Both the position numbers and the translations under genes were made by a program. From the NCBI GenBank assembly GCA_035651455.1, contig DASRFR010000054.1:62001-126000 (forward strand): a stretch of 64,000 nucleotides of DNA, given 5' to 3'. The stretch is from DASRFR01 sp035651455. Its GTDB lineage: Bacteria; Acidobacteriota; Terriglobia; Terriglobales; Acidobacteriaceae. The notes below the pieces were generated by a model that was not told the DNA's origin, did not search any database, and worked only from the letters and a program-made list of their open reading frames with translations. This document shows, one piece after another, positions 37,563 to 46,632 of this stretch (its first letter is position 1; every line of letters starts with the position of its first letter).

Positions 37563-37760
37563 CAGTGAGCCCCTAATTCCTCGCAGCGCCCGGTCGCCCT
37601 ATTTGGAGCAGTGAAGACCGCGATCGCAACGCTCCGTTACCAAGGGACAGCTACCAACAGTCCTTCATCAAACCTCCACAGCACGCTACAGTTAAGGGCT
37701 CGGGACAAGTAGTTGTGTGTCCTCCCCCGCTCATTTACTCCCCGACATGTGAGGCTTTGC

Positions 37761-38924
37761 ATGGCAGCGCCAGGACATGCTCCGATCGCGGTTTCCCTCG
37801 AGGGCTTTTCGGGGACGGGCGCGGTTCCCACCGAACCGTTGCTCGGCGCGATGCTGCGCGCTTCTGACAGGGTCAGCGACCTGATCTTCTCGCCCGGCCG
37901 GCCTCCGCAAGTGGAAGTGCACGGGCAACTCGTTGCCGTCGACGTGCCCGGTCTAAAAACCCTTTCTGCGGACGATACTCGCCGCATTGCCGCTGATCTC
38001 ATCGGCACCAATAAACAGGCGATTACCACGCTCCGGGAACAAGGTTCTTGCGACGTCTCGTACGGGATCCGCGGCCTGGCGCGATTTCGCGTGAACGTCT
38101 TTATCCAGCGCGGCAGCTGTGCCGTGGTCATGCGCGTGATTCCCACCGTCATTCCCGACTTCGCTTCTCTTCATCTGCCGCCGCACCTTGCCGACATCGC
38201 CAAGGTTCGCACCGGAATCGTACTGGTGACCGGACCCACTGCGTCCGGCAAGTCCTCGACGCTCGCCGCCCTGTTGGACCGTATCAACACCGAATTTTGT
38301 TATCACATCATCACTGTCGAAGATCCTATCGAGTTTCTTCACAATCACAAGAAGTCGACCATCCATCAGCGCGAGTTGCACAGCGACACGCCCGATTTTG
38401 CCATGGCCCTGCGAGCCGCCCTGCGGCAATCGCCGAAAGTAATCCTGGTCGGCGAAATGCGCGATCGCGATACCATCGAGACCGTGCTGGAAGCGGCTGA
38501 AACCGGGCATTTAGTCATGTCCAGCCTCAACACTGTGGACGCCGCCAAGACCGTCGAGCGCATCGTGAGCTCGTTCAGCCCCGCTGAACAGCAATCCGTC
38601 CGCGAGCGCCTGGCCAAGAATTTCCGCTACATCGTTTCTCAGCGCCTGCTGCCGCGCGCTGATCGCAGCGGCCGCATTGCCGCCATGGAGATTCTCAAGT
38701 CCAACGCTCGCACTCGTGAGTGCATTGAGAAGGGCGAGCAGCCTGGCAAAACTATTCTGGACGCAATGAAGTCGGGCGAGGCCGAAGGCATGCAACACTT
38801 CGACGGCGAGATTGCCAAGCTGGTGCGCGCTGGATTGGTGGATCTTGAGAATGGCCTGGCGTTCGCTAGCAACGCTACCGTACTGGGGCAGGAACTCGCG
38901 CGCTCCCCAGTAGGGACTCTCTAA
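37761..38924 (+). CDS. PilT-like type IV pilus retraction ATPase
   Basis: 387 residues of the PilT/PilU secretion ATPase family. The N-terminal domain has RVSDLIFSPGRPPQVEVHGQL. The ATPase domain has Walker A GPTASGKS (158-165), the Asp box ITVEDPIE, Walker B KVILVGEMRD and the His box TGHLVMSSLNT. Near the end, AEGMQHFDGEIAKLV replaces the usual GMQTFD region. It should drive pilus retraction in twitching motility or DNA uptake. The ATG at 37761 is preferred to a longer in-frame reading. No other pilus genes are adjacent. Confidence 0.9.
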   Translation: MAAPGHAPIAVSLEGFSGTGAVPTEPLLGAMLRASDRVSDLIFSPGRPPQVEVHGQLVAVDVPGLKTLSADDTRRIAADLIGTNKQAITTLREQGSCDVSYGIRGLARFRVNVFIQRGSCAVVMRVIPTVIPDFASLHLPPHLADIAKVRTGIVLVTGPTASGKSSTLAALLDRINTEFCYHIITVEDPIEFLHNHKKSTIHQRELHSDTPDFAMALRAALRQSPKVILVGEMRDRDTIETVLEAAETGHLVMSSLNTVDAAKTVERIVSSFSPAEQQSVRERLAKNFRYIVSQRLLPRADRSGRIAAMEILKSNARTRECIEKGEQPGKTILDAMKSGEAEGMQHFDGEIAKLVRAGLVDLENGLAFASNATVLGQELARSPVGTL

Positions 38925-38964
38925 ACTCTCTTCTTCGCGCCCTTCCGCCTAAAAATAATTCCAC

Positions 38965-40407
38965 CTACACCGGCTGCGACACCTTACGCGCCGTTTCTCC
39001 GTCCGCGATTCCGAGATAGCGCAACACCTCGGCCGCCGCATTCATCCCCGAGCGCACGCAATCCGGCACGCCGATCCCTCGATACCCATTGCCGGCGAGT
39101 GCCAGTCCGGGTAGCCGTTGCCGCAGACTCTCGATCCGCTCCAGGCGTTCCAGGTGACCGACTCCATATTGCGCCATCGCGCCCTGCCACTTGTAAACGC
39201 GCTCGAATAGCGGCTCGGCGCTGACACCAATGATCTCGCGAAGCTCACCGGCTACGATCTGCAGAACCCTGGCGTCGGGAACATTCAGAATTTCTTCATC
39301 CCGCGATCCACCAAGGAAACACCGAATGATGGCGCGGTTCTCGGGAGCTCGATGCGGGAATTTATTGTGCACGAACGTGGCCGCCAGCATGCGCTTCCCT
39401 TCACTGCGCGGCACCAGAAATCCAAAGCCCGGCGGCAGCGACTCCCGCACCTTGCGGTCGAACACCATGGTAACGGTCACCGATGAACTGTACTGAACCG
39501 AAGCCAGTTCATTGGCCAGCTTACCGTCGGTCGCGCGCAGAACTTGTGCCGCGGCCGGGGACGGTACCGCAACCACAATGGCGTCGAAGCTTTGCGGGTT
39601 GTGATCCGCCGTCAGCCACCAACTGCGGTCTGGCTGCAGCTGCGCCCCTTGCACGATCGAATTCGTAAACAGCGACTCGGCGTGCAAACGGGAGAGAAGG
39701 GCGTCGACCATCTGCTGCATGCCGTCTTTCAAGGACGTAAACAGCGGACGCGCTGAGCCCTTCGCCGCTTTCGGCATCTTGGCTCGCGCGGCAAGCATGG
39801 CCCGGCCCAAACTCCCGTGCTTGGCTTCCATCTCGGCAAAACGTGGCAAAACCGCGCGAACACTCAGTTGCGAGGCTTCGCCTCCGTACACGCCGGACAG
39901 CAGCGGATCGGCCAGGCGGTCAACCATCTCACTGCCGTAATGTCGTTCCACCATCGCAGCTACCGTCTCGTCGTGGTCCGACTTCCGCGGCGGGTGAAAC
40001 CACTCCCTCGCCATACGCAGTTTGGTTCCGACGGAGAACAGTGGCGAGAGCACCGTGGGCATGATCCTGGTGGGCACCATGAACATCAGACCGTCCGGCA
40101 TCTCCACCAGCTTGCCTTTGACCAGAATGTACGTCTTCCGATCCGCATCATTGGAGCCGATCAACTGGTCCCCAAGCCCGATCTGTTTACACAGATCGAT
40201 CGCCCACGGTTTTTCAGTCAGGAAAGAATCGGGACCGGCCTCCATCAGGCATCCGTCGGCATGGTCGGTCACCATGACTCCGCCCATGCGAGGGCCGCTC
40301 TCAAATACGATGTACTCAATGGGCGCGCCCGCCCGGCGCTGCTGCTCGAGCAAGTAAGCCGCAGCCAGGCCGGAAATCCCTCCACCCACGATCGCAATTC
40401 GCTTCAT
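38965..40407 (-). CDS. hemY: Protoporphyrinogen/coproporphyrinogen oxidase, FAD-dependent (HemY/HemG type)
   Basis: 480 residues. The FAD-binding GGGISGLAAAYLLE is at the N-terminus, followed by FESGPRMGGVM, GPDSFLTEKPWA and ADPLLSGVYGG, which are characteristic of the oxygen-dependent enzyme of haem synthesis. The C-terminal FAD segment is LALAGNGYRGIGVPDCVRSG. The protein oxidises proto- or coproporphyrinogen to the porphyrin. Start at the ATG at 40407, since about 45 upstream in-frame residues have no family character. No other haem genes are next to it. Confidence 0.92.
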   Translation of the reverse strand: MKRIAIVGGGISGLAAAYLLEQQRRAGAPIEYIVFESGPRMGGVMVTDHADGCLMEAGPDSFLTEKPWAIDLCKQIGLGDQLIGSNDADRKTYILVKGKLVEMPDGLMFMVPTRIMPTVLSPLFSVGTKLRMAREWFHPPRKSDHDETVAAMVERHYGSEMVDRLADPLLSGVYGGEASQLSVRAVLPRFAEMEAKHGSLGRAMLAARAKMPKAAKGSARPLFTSLKDGMQQMVDALLSRLHAESLFTNSIVQGAQLQPDRSWWLTADHNPQSFDAIVVAVPSPAAAQVLRATDGKLANELASVQYSSSVTVTMVFDRKVRESLPPGFGFLVPRSEGKRMLAATFVHNKFPHRAPENRAIIRCFLGGSRDEEILNVPDARVLQIVAGELREIIGVSAEPLFERVYKWQGAMAQYGVGHLERLERIESLRQRLPGLALAGNGYRGIGVPDCVRSGMNAAAEVLRYLGIADGETARKVSQPV

Positions 40408-40574
40408 TAACTCGTTCCCGTGTTCGGCCAGGGTGGGCAGCATTCTGAACGCCGCGGGGCCCTCTGCCTGTCTAAAATCTCCCGCAACTCGAGCCAATCT
40501 ATCAGCGACACCTGAAACGCACGAACTGTAAACGAACTGCAAATATTACGGAGGTGACCTGCCGTCACGGTACT

Positions 40575-41138
40575 CTAGGCAGTGTCGGCTGATTTCCTCG
40601 GATTCACCACCAGGTGGTAGCGCGCCTCGAGAATGCTGCGATGATGATCCACGTGGCCGGCCAGGATCCAGGCTAGCGCGCGCACACTCACTTCTTTCTT
40701 GTTTGCTACCCCGCGCCGCAGCCACTCATCTTCATCGAGGTTGCGCAGCAAGGACAGGCTGGCCGCGCGAACCGTGCGGAATTCATCTACCAGCGCAGTC
40801 CATGAGCAATGGCGAAAGGGGCCGCCTCGCACATAGTCGTCCTGCTCAAACCCTTCCATGGGGGTTTCATCACCGCGCGAAATTCGCAGCGCGCGGTAGG
40901 CGAATATGCGCTCTGTGTCGCAAACGTGCCCTAGCACTTCTTTGACGCTCCACTTGCCGGAAGCGTAGCGGAAGTTGCTTTCGGAATCGCTCAGGCGCGA
41001 CAGGCCATCGGCAAATTCCCTTCCCTGCTGCTCCAGGTATTTGAGAATGTCGTCGGTCGAGACCTGCGATATATACCGGCTGTAGTAAGGGTCATGCTCG
41101 CTGGCTTCGGGCTTGGCGGCGAACGTTTGCGTCGGCAT
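40575..41138 (-). CDS. DinB superfamily four-helix protein
   Basis: 187 residues. The three metal-binding histidines of DinB-fold proteins appear as His71 (LGHVCDTERIFAYRAL) and His162/His166 (AGHVDHHRSIL). The PxxxWSVKEVLGH start of that motif and the aromatic-rich helices fit the DinB_2 group. Members include thiol-dependent S-transferases such as bacillithiol transferases; no specific activity can be assigned. It lies upstream of hemY on the same strand. Confidence 0.85.
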   Translation of the reverse strand: MPTQTFAAKPEASEHDPYYSRYISQVSTDDILKYLEQQGREFADGLSRLSDSESNFRYASGKWSVKEVLGHVCDTERIFAYRALRISRGDETPMEGFEQDDYVRGGPFRHCSWTALVDEFRTVRAASLSLLRNLDEDEWLRRGVANKKEVSVRALAWILAGHVDHHRSILEARYHLVVNPRKSADTA

Positions 41139-41257
41139 GTGCGCTCCAGATCACCAATACAAAGTCATCCTGCATCTAGATTCTATGCCATGCTCTGGCA
41201 ATGCGCGCGCCGGGCCTCGGATCTTCGCGAGCTTTGACGTGAGAAGAACCGGCAGTT

Positions 41258-42505
41258 CTACTTGACCCATACCAGCCATGCCCATCCAACCAGCAGAGTC
41301 AGTGCGGTGATAGGCACGCCGACTCGAAGGTAGTCCTGGAATCTGATCTCCACTTCCGGGCGCGCCGACTCGACGACAATGATGTTCGCCACTGAACCGG
41401 TGATCGTCAGATTGCCCGCCAAAGTGGAAGCCATGGCCAGCACCAGCCAGGCGGTGTGCGGATCCGCAAATCCGGGCGCCAGCGACTTCAGTAGCATCAC
41501 TGCGGGAACATTGCTGACCACGTTGCTCAGTACTGCGGTCGCAACGGTGAATACCGCCATGTGCTGCAAATTCCAGTGTCGTGCGATGTCGAGCAACCGG
41601 CTCACAATGCCGGCATTCTCCGCGCCACCCACGATCAGGAACAAACCAACAAAAAATACCAGCAGACCCCAGTCGACCTCTTGGTACAAGCGCTGTGGCT
41701 CCAGCGTGCGCGTGATTAGAAGGACTGCTGCGCCCAAGGCCGCCATGGTGGCGGGAGGTGCGCCGGCGAAGAATCCCGCCACCACCAAAGACGCTACAAT
41801 GACTGGCTTCGTCAAGCGGGACAGGTCCAGCGCGGGCAGCGGAATGCGCTCGGTTTCGTTCAGCGGGAAAAACATTTCCCGCATGTATGTCCAGTGCAAC
41901 ACGCCCCAGTTGATCAGCAATCCGAGCAGCGCCACCGGGCCCAGGTGCCACAGAAAATCACGGTACTTGATCGCTGAAAATGATCCGATCAGCATGTTCT
42001 GCGGATTGCCGGTGATCGTCGCAACGCTGCCAATATTCGAAGCCGTGGCGACTGCCAACAGGTATGGCATGGGGGAAAGCCGTATACGTCGCGTGATGCT
42101 GAGAACGAAGGGCACCATCACCAGGCACACGATATCGTTGACGAAGAATGCCGATAGAAAACCGCAGGTGAAAATCACGGCGGGTAGCAGGTAAGCTGGC
42201 TTTAGCCGGTGCAGCACCGCTTCCGCATTCCATTCGAAAAAACCCACCAGGTGAAGATTGCCGACGATCAGCATCATCGAGAAGAGCAGCACGACCGTGC
42301 CGAAATCGATGAACTGCAGTGCCTCCCCCGGTCTTACGACGCGAAAGGCCACCATGGCCACGGCGCCGATAATCGCAGCCCCCGTGCGGTCCACCTTGAG
42401 CCCGGGAAATTTTCCGATCGCGAACACAACATAACTCGCGAGGAAAATGGCATAAGCGGCAATGAGCCGCGCATCCGAGAGGGCAGCCGGCGAAATCCTG
42501 TGCAT
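41258..42505 (-). CDS. ArsB/NhaD/SLC13-superfamily anion permease
   Basis: 415 residues with about ten to eleven transmembrane segments. The ion-transporter superfamily signatures are ATASNIGSVATITGNPQNMLIG in the first half and LAGNLTITGSVANIIVVES in the second, the paired NPxN-type hairpins of this fold. It may move arsenite, sulfate or dicarboxylates with sodium or protons. No arsenic or sulfate genes are nearby, so the substrate is open. It diverges from the MscS gene. Confidence 0.87.
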   Translation of the reverse strand: MHRISPAALSDARLIAAYAIFLASYVVFAIGKFPGLKVDRTGAAIIGAVAMVAFRVVRPGEALQFIDFGTVVLLFSMMLIVGNLHLVGFFEWNAEAVLHRLKPAYLLPAVIFTCGFLSAFFVNDIVCLVMVPFVLSITRRIRLSPMPYLLAVATASNIGSVATITGNPQNMLIGSFSAIKYRDFLWHLGPVALLGLLINWGVLHWTYMREMFFPLNETERIPLPALDLSRLTKPVIVASLVVAGFFAGAPPATMAALGAAVLLITRTLEPQRLYQEVDWGLLVFFVGLFLIVGGAENAGIVSRLLDIARHWNLQHMAVFTVATAVLSNVVSNVPAVMLLKSLAPGFADPHTAWLVLAMASTLAGNLTITGSVANIIVVESARPEVEIRFQDYLRVGVPITALTLLVGWAWLVWVK

Positions 42506-42688
42506 AGGAGAGTCGAGCAGAATAGCAGGGGCCGCGCCGGACTACAAAAGTTGTACCCAACGTCCGGATTGAGAGCATCACGGTTTTCCTGGGCTTCGGA
42601 TGGGCTCTGCCTCGGGATCTTTCCCATGCGCCTCGAGAGCGGCCGCTCGGCAAGGCAACTGGCTTTCTGCCGTGGGCAACCAACGTCC

Positions 42689-43567
42689 ATGTCCTGGCTG
42701 CATTATCCGGTGGCGATTGTCGGCACGATCTCGGTCATCGTGCTCGCCCTCATCGCCCACTTTGTGGCCCGATCGTATATTAACCGTCACACCAGGGATC
42801 CTAAGGAGCATTACCGTAAGCGCCAGTTTTTTAACACGCTGCTTACGCTCGCGGCGATTGTGACGCTCGCCATTTTGTGGGCTCGTCCCATGCGGCACGG
42901 AGGCACCTTTCTTGGATTGATCGGTGCGGGCATTGCCGTGGCATTGCGCGATCCGCTGCTCAGCGTCGCCGGACGCATCGCGATTTTCGCCGGGCATATG
43001 TACACCGTAGGTGATCGTATCCAGCTGAAAGACATGAGCGGTGATGTCATCGACGTCGGCTTCTTCTATACCCGCATGATGGAAATCGGAAACTGGATTG
43101 GCGGTGACCAGGTCAGCGGGCGCATCGTCCAGATCCCTAATTCCCAGGTCTTCGGCACCGCGATCTTCAACTACACGCAAAATTTCAACTACATTTGGGA
43201 TGAAGTCATGCTGCCCATCACCTTCTCCAGTAATCTGGAAGAGGCATCGAAGATTTTGACGAGTGTGGGCGGCCAATACACCAAGGAATTCCTCAAGGGC
43301 GCACAAGAGCAGATGGAGCGTATGCGGCAGTACTTCTTAGTGCCCGAGTTTGAGCTGAAGCCTAATATTTACGTGGTAGTGACCTCTAATTGGCTGCAGC
43401 TCACCATGCGCTATGTCGTCGAACCCAAGCAGCGCCGCTCTGCCAGCAGCTTCATCTATACCGAGGTCTTCAAGCGCGTGCAGGAAAGAGAAGACATCCA
43501 GATCGCTTCCGAAACCATGGACCTGACCATCCAGCAAAAAAATACCCAGCAGAAAAAAATCGCCTGA
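42689..43567 (+). CDS. Small mechanosensitive channel family (MscS-like)
   Basis: About 292 residues: an N-terminal transmembrane helix (YPVAIVGTISVIVLALIAHFV), a second (FFNTLLTLAAIVTLAILW) and the pore helix with GAGIAVALRDPLLSVAGRIAIF, then the beta domain with YTVGDRIQLKDMSGDVIDVGFFYTRM and IVQIPNSQVF, and a C-terminal alpha/beta domain. It should open under membrane tension and release solutes. The ATG at 42689 is used; codons upstream in frame run over the divergent permease promoter and have no membrane or family pattern. Confidence 0.9.
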   Translation: MSWLHYPVAIVGTISVIVLALIAHFVARSYINRHTRDPKEHYRKRQFFNTLLTLAAIVTLAILWARPMRHGGTFLGLIGAGIAVALRDPLLSVAGRIAIFAGHMYTVGDRIQLKDMSGDVIDVGFFYTRMMEIGNWIGGDQVSGRIVQIPNSQVFGTAIFNYTQNFNYIWDEVMLPITFSSNLEEASKILTSVGGQYTKEFLKGAQEQMERMRQYFLVPEFELKPNIYVVVTSNWLQLTMRYVVEPKQRRSASSFIYTEVFKRVQEREDIQIASETMDLTIQQKNTQQKKIA

Positions 43568-43592
43568 CCGATTCTCGGGTTTCGAAACAAGA

Positions 43593-43619
43593 CCCCCGAG
43601 GGAATCGTCCCCCCGGGGG
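43593..43619. terminator. Possible bidirectional hairpin between convergent genes
   Basis: CCCCCG (43593-43598) pairs with CGGGGG (43614-43619), with an inner GGGA/TCCC stem and an ATCG loop. It overlaps a perfect palindrome TCCCCCCGGGGGGA at 43608-43621. It lies between the MscS stop and the end of the HybB-like gene. No T tract is seen. Confidence 0.45.
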
Positions 43620-43645
43620 GATGAAGAGGTGGATGGATCAGGAGG

Positions 43646-44818
43646 TCACGCTTCCGCGGCAGCGCCTTGCGTCATCCACCTCCGCTGCGGAGTGTTCTTC
43701 GGTACAACGTCCAAGTAAATCACGGCGTATCGAAATGCCAGTATTACCATGGTCAGCACCATCAGGCTGCTGGCAAACTCCGTCCACTTGGGAACGTAAT
43801 AAATCCCTGCACTGGCCTGCAGCCCCGTGATGGAGACATTCAGCCGGTTAGCCATAAAGCCGGCCACCACCAGGGAGCAGGTCCAGTACAGGTATTGCGG
43901 GTTGTTCCGCACCTTTTCCATGCTCAGGAGGATCAACGGCGCGACAATCAACAACCCGATTTCCAGCCAGAAGCAGAACGTCTCTTCGCGCCAGCGAAAC
44001 AGGTACGGCAACGCGTTTCGTGTAGAGAGATCAACTGCGCGGAAAATCGCGTAGAGCGCCAGCAGCGGCGCAATCACGCGGCTTACTTCTGCCAGAATGC
44101 CGAGATCGATCCTGGCATTCAGAGACCGCACGCACAGATAAAGGGCCATTACAGTCACAGCCAGACCCGCCGGTATCGCTGAAAGATAGAACATGGTGGT
44201 GAGATAAGGGCTGTACCACAGCGGATCCAGCTTGCCTTTGGTGATCAGGTAAAGGCCGCCAAGGAACGACTGGTGCAGCGAAGACAGCACCACGCCGATC
44301 AGAACCACGCCAATAAGGATTTCGTGCTGCCACCTGAGATACCAGCTCCTTACTCCTACCCACGGTATCTTTTCCACCAGCAAGGGGGAGAACTCCAGTG
44401 CCAGCACGGTGGTGTACAGCATCACGCACCAGGAGACTTCAAACAGCACCGAGTGACGGTTCCACATCACGATCGGGTGCCAAATGCGCCAGGGCAGGCC
44501 CAATTCGTACATCATCCCGGCAATTACGCTTAAATAACCCAGAAAGGAAACCAATACTGCTACCCGTACCACCGGGCGATAACGCTCAAATCCCAGCAAG
44601 TACACCGCGGCCGCTATCGCGAAACCGCCCGCCGAGAGCCCCACTCCGCACAGCGTGCCCAGCCCGACCCAGAGTCCCCAGGGCTGCGGGTCGCTCAAGT
44701 TTGTCGCCTCGCTGAATCCCAGGAAGAATCGCGCGTAAGTCGCATACAGCCCAGCCGCGAAGATTGCCGCAACGATGGTGCGCCACAACGTGAACTTGGG
44801 AAACCCGATCCTTAACAT
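43646..44818 (-). CDS. HybB/NrfD-like integral membrane quinone-interacting subunit
   Basis: About 390 residues with roughly ten transmembrane helices and the NrfD/HybB family segments WGLWVGLGTLCGVGLSAGG, WHPIVMWNRHSVLFEVSWCVMLY and SSLHQSFLGGLYLI. Such subunits exchange electrons between a periplasmic ferredoxin partner and membrane quinone. The ATG at 44818 has GGAGCGG upstream. The HybA-like ferredoxin gene is 51 bases upstream in the same operon. The catalytic subunit that would normally accompany the pair is not in the window. Confidence 0.9.
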   Translation of the reverse strand: MLRIGFPKFTLWRTIVAAIFAAGLYATYARFFLGFSEATNLSDPQPWGLWVGLGTLCGVGLSAGGFAIAAAVYLLGFERYRPVVRVAVLVSFLGYLSVIAGMMYELGLPWRIWHPIVMWNRHSVLFEVSWCVMLYTTVLALEFSPLLVEKIPWVGVRSWYLRWQHEILIGVVLIGVVLSSLHQSFLGGLYLITKGKLDPLWYSPYLTTMFYLSAIPAGLAVTVMALYLCVRSLNARIDLGILAEVSRVIAPLLALYAIFRAVDLSTRNALPYLFRWREETFCFWLEIGLLIVAPLILLSMEKVRNNPQYLYWTCSLVVAGFMANRLNVSITGLQASAGIYYVPKWTEFASSLMVLTMVILAFRYAVIYLDVVPKNTPQRRWMTQGAAAEA

Positions 44819-44869
44819 GACGCCGCTCCTTCCGCTTCGCTTGTACCAGTCACATAACAACGTCGGTTG

Positions 44870-45613
44870 CTATTTGTTCGCTGTCTTCTCCTGCGCTTCG
44901 GCCAGCAATACTTTTTCCCTTCGCTGCGTAATCCAATACAAGCCCGACAGCAATGCCCCGCCGACCATCACGACCGTCGGCACATCGCCCAGGGCATTCG
45001 CCGTAAGCACCGGTAGTGGCTGCGTCGGGGGCGTTACAAATCCCAGTTTCTCGAACGGCACATCGGAGATGAAGAAAACCGAGGTGCCGCCTCCTTCTTC
45101 ACTGCCGTAGATGTGCTTTACATAACCGCCCCCCAGGATGCGGCGCTCGGCTTCATCGAGCAGATCGTCGCGCCATCCCGAAATGGATGCTCCCGTAGGA
45201 CAGGCCTCCACGCACGCCGGTAATCCGCCATTCGCTTGTCGCTCGGCGCACATGTCGCACTTTTTCACGAAGGGCGCGAGTTTCGACCACTCATAGCGTG
45301 GAACATTGAACGGGCATGCGACCAGGCAGTAGCGGCAACCAATGCATTTGGATGCTTCGTAGGTCACCGGGCCCAGTACGGATTTCTTCAGCGCGCCGAC
45401 CAGGCAGGCTGATGCGCACGCCGGGTCCTGGCAGTGCATGCACATGCGGCGTACAAACTTATCGCCATGATCTTCAATGACGGTCAGGGCCGTGGGAGAA
45501 AGTTTGTATTCCGTGTCCTTGGGGAATCCGTGGCTCTCCTTGCAGGCCTGCTCGCAACTGCGGCAGCCCACGCACTTGGTGATGTCTACCAGAATGGCTC
45601 TCGTCCTTTGCAT
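44870..45613 (-). CDS. HybA-like 4Fe-4S ferredoxin subunit
   Basis: 247 residues with four iron-sulfur cluster motifs: CVGCRSCEQAC (Cys14, 17, 20, 24), MCMHCQDPACASAC, CIGCRYCLVACPFNVP, and CDMC with PACVEACPTGA. A C-terminal membrane helix (VPTVVMVGGALLSGLYWI) is typical of HybA. There is no obvious Tat signal at the N-terminus of the chosen start. It would relay electrons between an absent catalytic subunit and the HybB-like protein. The ATG at 45613 follows GGAGAGGG. Confidence 0.92.
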   Translation of the reverse strand: MQRTRAILVDITKCVGCRSCEQACKESHGFPKDTEYKLSPTALTVIEDHGDKFVRRMCMHCQDPACASACLVGALKKSVLGPVTYEASKCIGCRYCLVACPFNVPRYEWSKLAPFVKKCDMCAERQANGGLPACVEACPTGASISGWRDDLLDEAERRILGGGYVKHIYGSEEGGGTSVFFISDVPFEKLGFVTPPTQPLPVLTANALGDVPTVVMVGGALLSGLYWITQRREKVLLAEAQEKTANK

Positions 45614-45670
45614 ACGCCCTCTCCTCGCCTCACTCCCTGCTAAGCTGCACATTCGTTATGCGCTGCGCTG

Positions 45671-46321
45671 TCACAGAAAAAACTCTTTCGCAATCTTCTG
45701 GCGCACGCTCGGATCAACCCGCGCCAGCAATCCCGCGATCGGCAACCCGCCGTCGGCAGCCATGGTGGGAGCCAGTTGCGCCACCATGCCGTTCAGACGC
45801 GTCACGCTGTTTTGCATCCACGGCGCTACCATCGGTCCTTGCACCAGATTGCGTTGGTTGATCGTTAGCTCGGGAGACTTGATCATGACGATCCATCCCT
45901 GCTCGTAGGGATCGCGGGCCACCATGTGTAAGTCCTGTAAGGCGTCTTTGTTGAGAGCGGTTACGACGCCCTCGACCGGAGACAAAAGCTCCACAGATGT
46001 GTCGCCACTGACGACAGTCATCAGCTTTTGTCCTTGACGAACCCAACGGTTCTCGCCGACCACGTCAATGCGGTCGATCTTGCCGATCAGATTCGTTGCA
46101 AAACGGTCGATTCCTACCCGCGCCAATTCAGGGCCTTCCTTCGAAACCCACGTGTGACCAGGATGGAAGCAGTAGCCTTGCGGAATCTGGAAACCGTTCT
46201 CTCGCTCTATCCGCGGCGCCCGGGGGCTAGCGATAGCGCGTGCCGGCAAGTCTTGACGAGTGCGGAAATAGCTGATGGACATGATCAGCAGGAACATCAG
46301 CAGAACAAACAGGATTGACAT
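45671..46321 (-). CDS. Membrane-anchored GcvH-fold (lipoyl-like) protein lacking the lipoyl lysine
   Basis: 216 residues: an N-terminal membrane helix (MSILFVLLMFLLIMSISYF), then a GcvH-like domain (about 48-135) that aligns without gaps to glycine-cleavage H protein through HPGHTWV, VGIDRFATNLIGKI, LLSPVEGVVTALN and PYEQGWIVMIK. At the position of the lipoylated Lys (ESVKAASD in E. coli GcvH) there is Asp107 (VSGDTSVE), so it cannot carry lipoate there. A helical C-terminal extension follows. AGGAGG precedes the ATG. It is the first gene of the operon with the HybA- and HybB-like genes, so it is probably a structural or assembly part of that redox complex. Confidence 0.85.
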   Translation of the reverse strand: MSILFVLLMFLLIMSISYFRTRQDLPARAIASPRAPRIERENGFQIPQGYCFHPGHTWVSKEGPELARVGIDRFATNLIGKIDRIDVVGENRWVRQGQKLMTVVSGDTSVELLSPVEGVVTALNKDALQDLHMVARDPYEQGWIVMIKSPELTINQRNLVQGPMVAPWMQNSVTRLNGMVAQLAPTMAADGGLPIAGLLARVDPSVRQKIAKEFFL

Positions 46322-46632
46322 AGCGCGCCTCCTGCCGGCTGGCCTTATTCATCCACCGAGTGGGCTCCGGCTGCACCTTTTGCTCATGCACGTGCATGAC
46401 AAACTCGCCAGAAAGCGGAGTGATGCTTTTCAACTCTGTTTTCAAGAGGTTGCAGCCAGTGAAACCGGACGCGAACCACGACGGGCCCGCTGCATTTTGC
46501 AGTCGCTACTGCGTTTTGCAGCGGAAGGTGAGTCTAGAATTTGATCAGGTAAGAGTTAGGAGAGAGGGCGGTACGAGCTTTCAGCGAGTCCGCGACAGAG
46601 TGCGTGGCTATCACAAATGCCATCACCTAAGT
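46322..46632. other. Regulatory-looking intergenic region upstream of the redox operon
   Basis: About 311 bases between the 3' end of the monooxygenase-like gene and the start of the GcvH-fold gene, both on the minus strand. It holds a pair of 13-base palindromes (listed separately). I searched for a sigma-54-type GG/GC promoter and for a -35/-10 pair on the minus strand and found none that convinced me. No gene is evident; small in-frame stretches lack a credible start. Confidence 0.45.
46490..46521. promoter_or_regulatory. Pair of CTGCRTTTTGCAG palindromes
   Basis: CTGCATTTTGCAG at 46490-46502 (perfect CTGCA-TTT-TGCAG) and CTGCGTTTTGCAG at 46509-46521 (one arm mismatch), separated by TCGCTA, centres 19 bases apart. 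They lie 170-200 bases upstream of the GcvH/HybA/HybB operon, a distance usual for activator sites of NtrC-type proteins. The binding protein is unknown. Confidence 0.5.

Noticed and set aside
37563..37760. Possible RNA gene between the terminator and the pilT-like gene
   Set aside because: No cloverleaf, T-arm or other known RNA pattern could be built from the sequence.
42209..42688. In-frame N-terminal extension of the MscS-like gene
   Set aside because: It overlaps the start of the divergent permease and lacks membrane segments; the ATG at 42689 gives a normal MscS protein.
45671..46321. Functional lipoylated H protein of glycine cleavage
   Set aside because: The lipoyl-lysine position is Asp107, a membrane anchor is present and no gcvT or gcvP is nearby.
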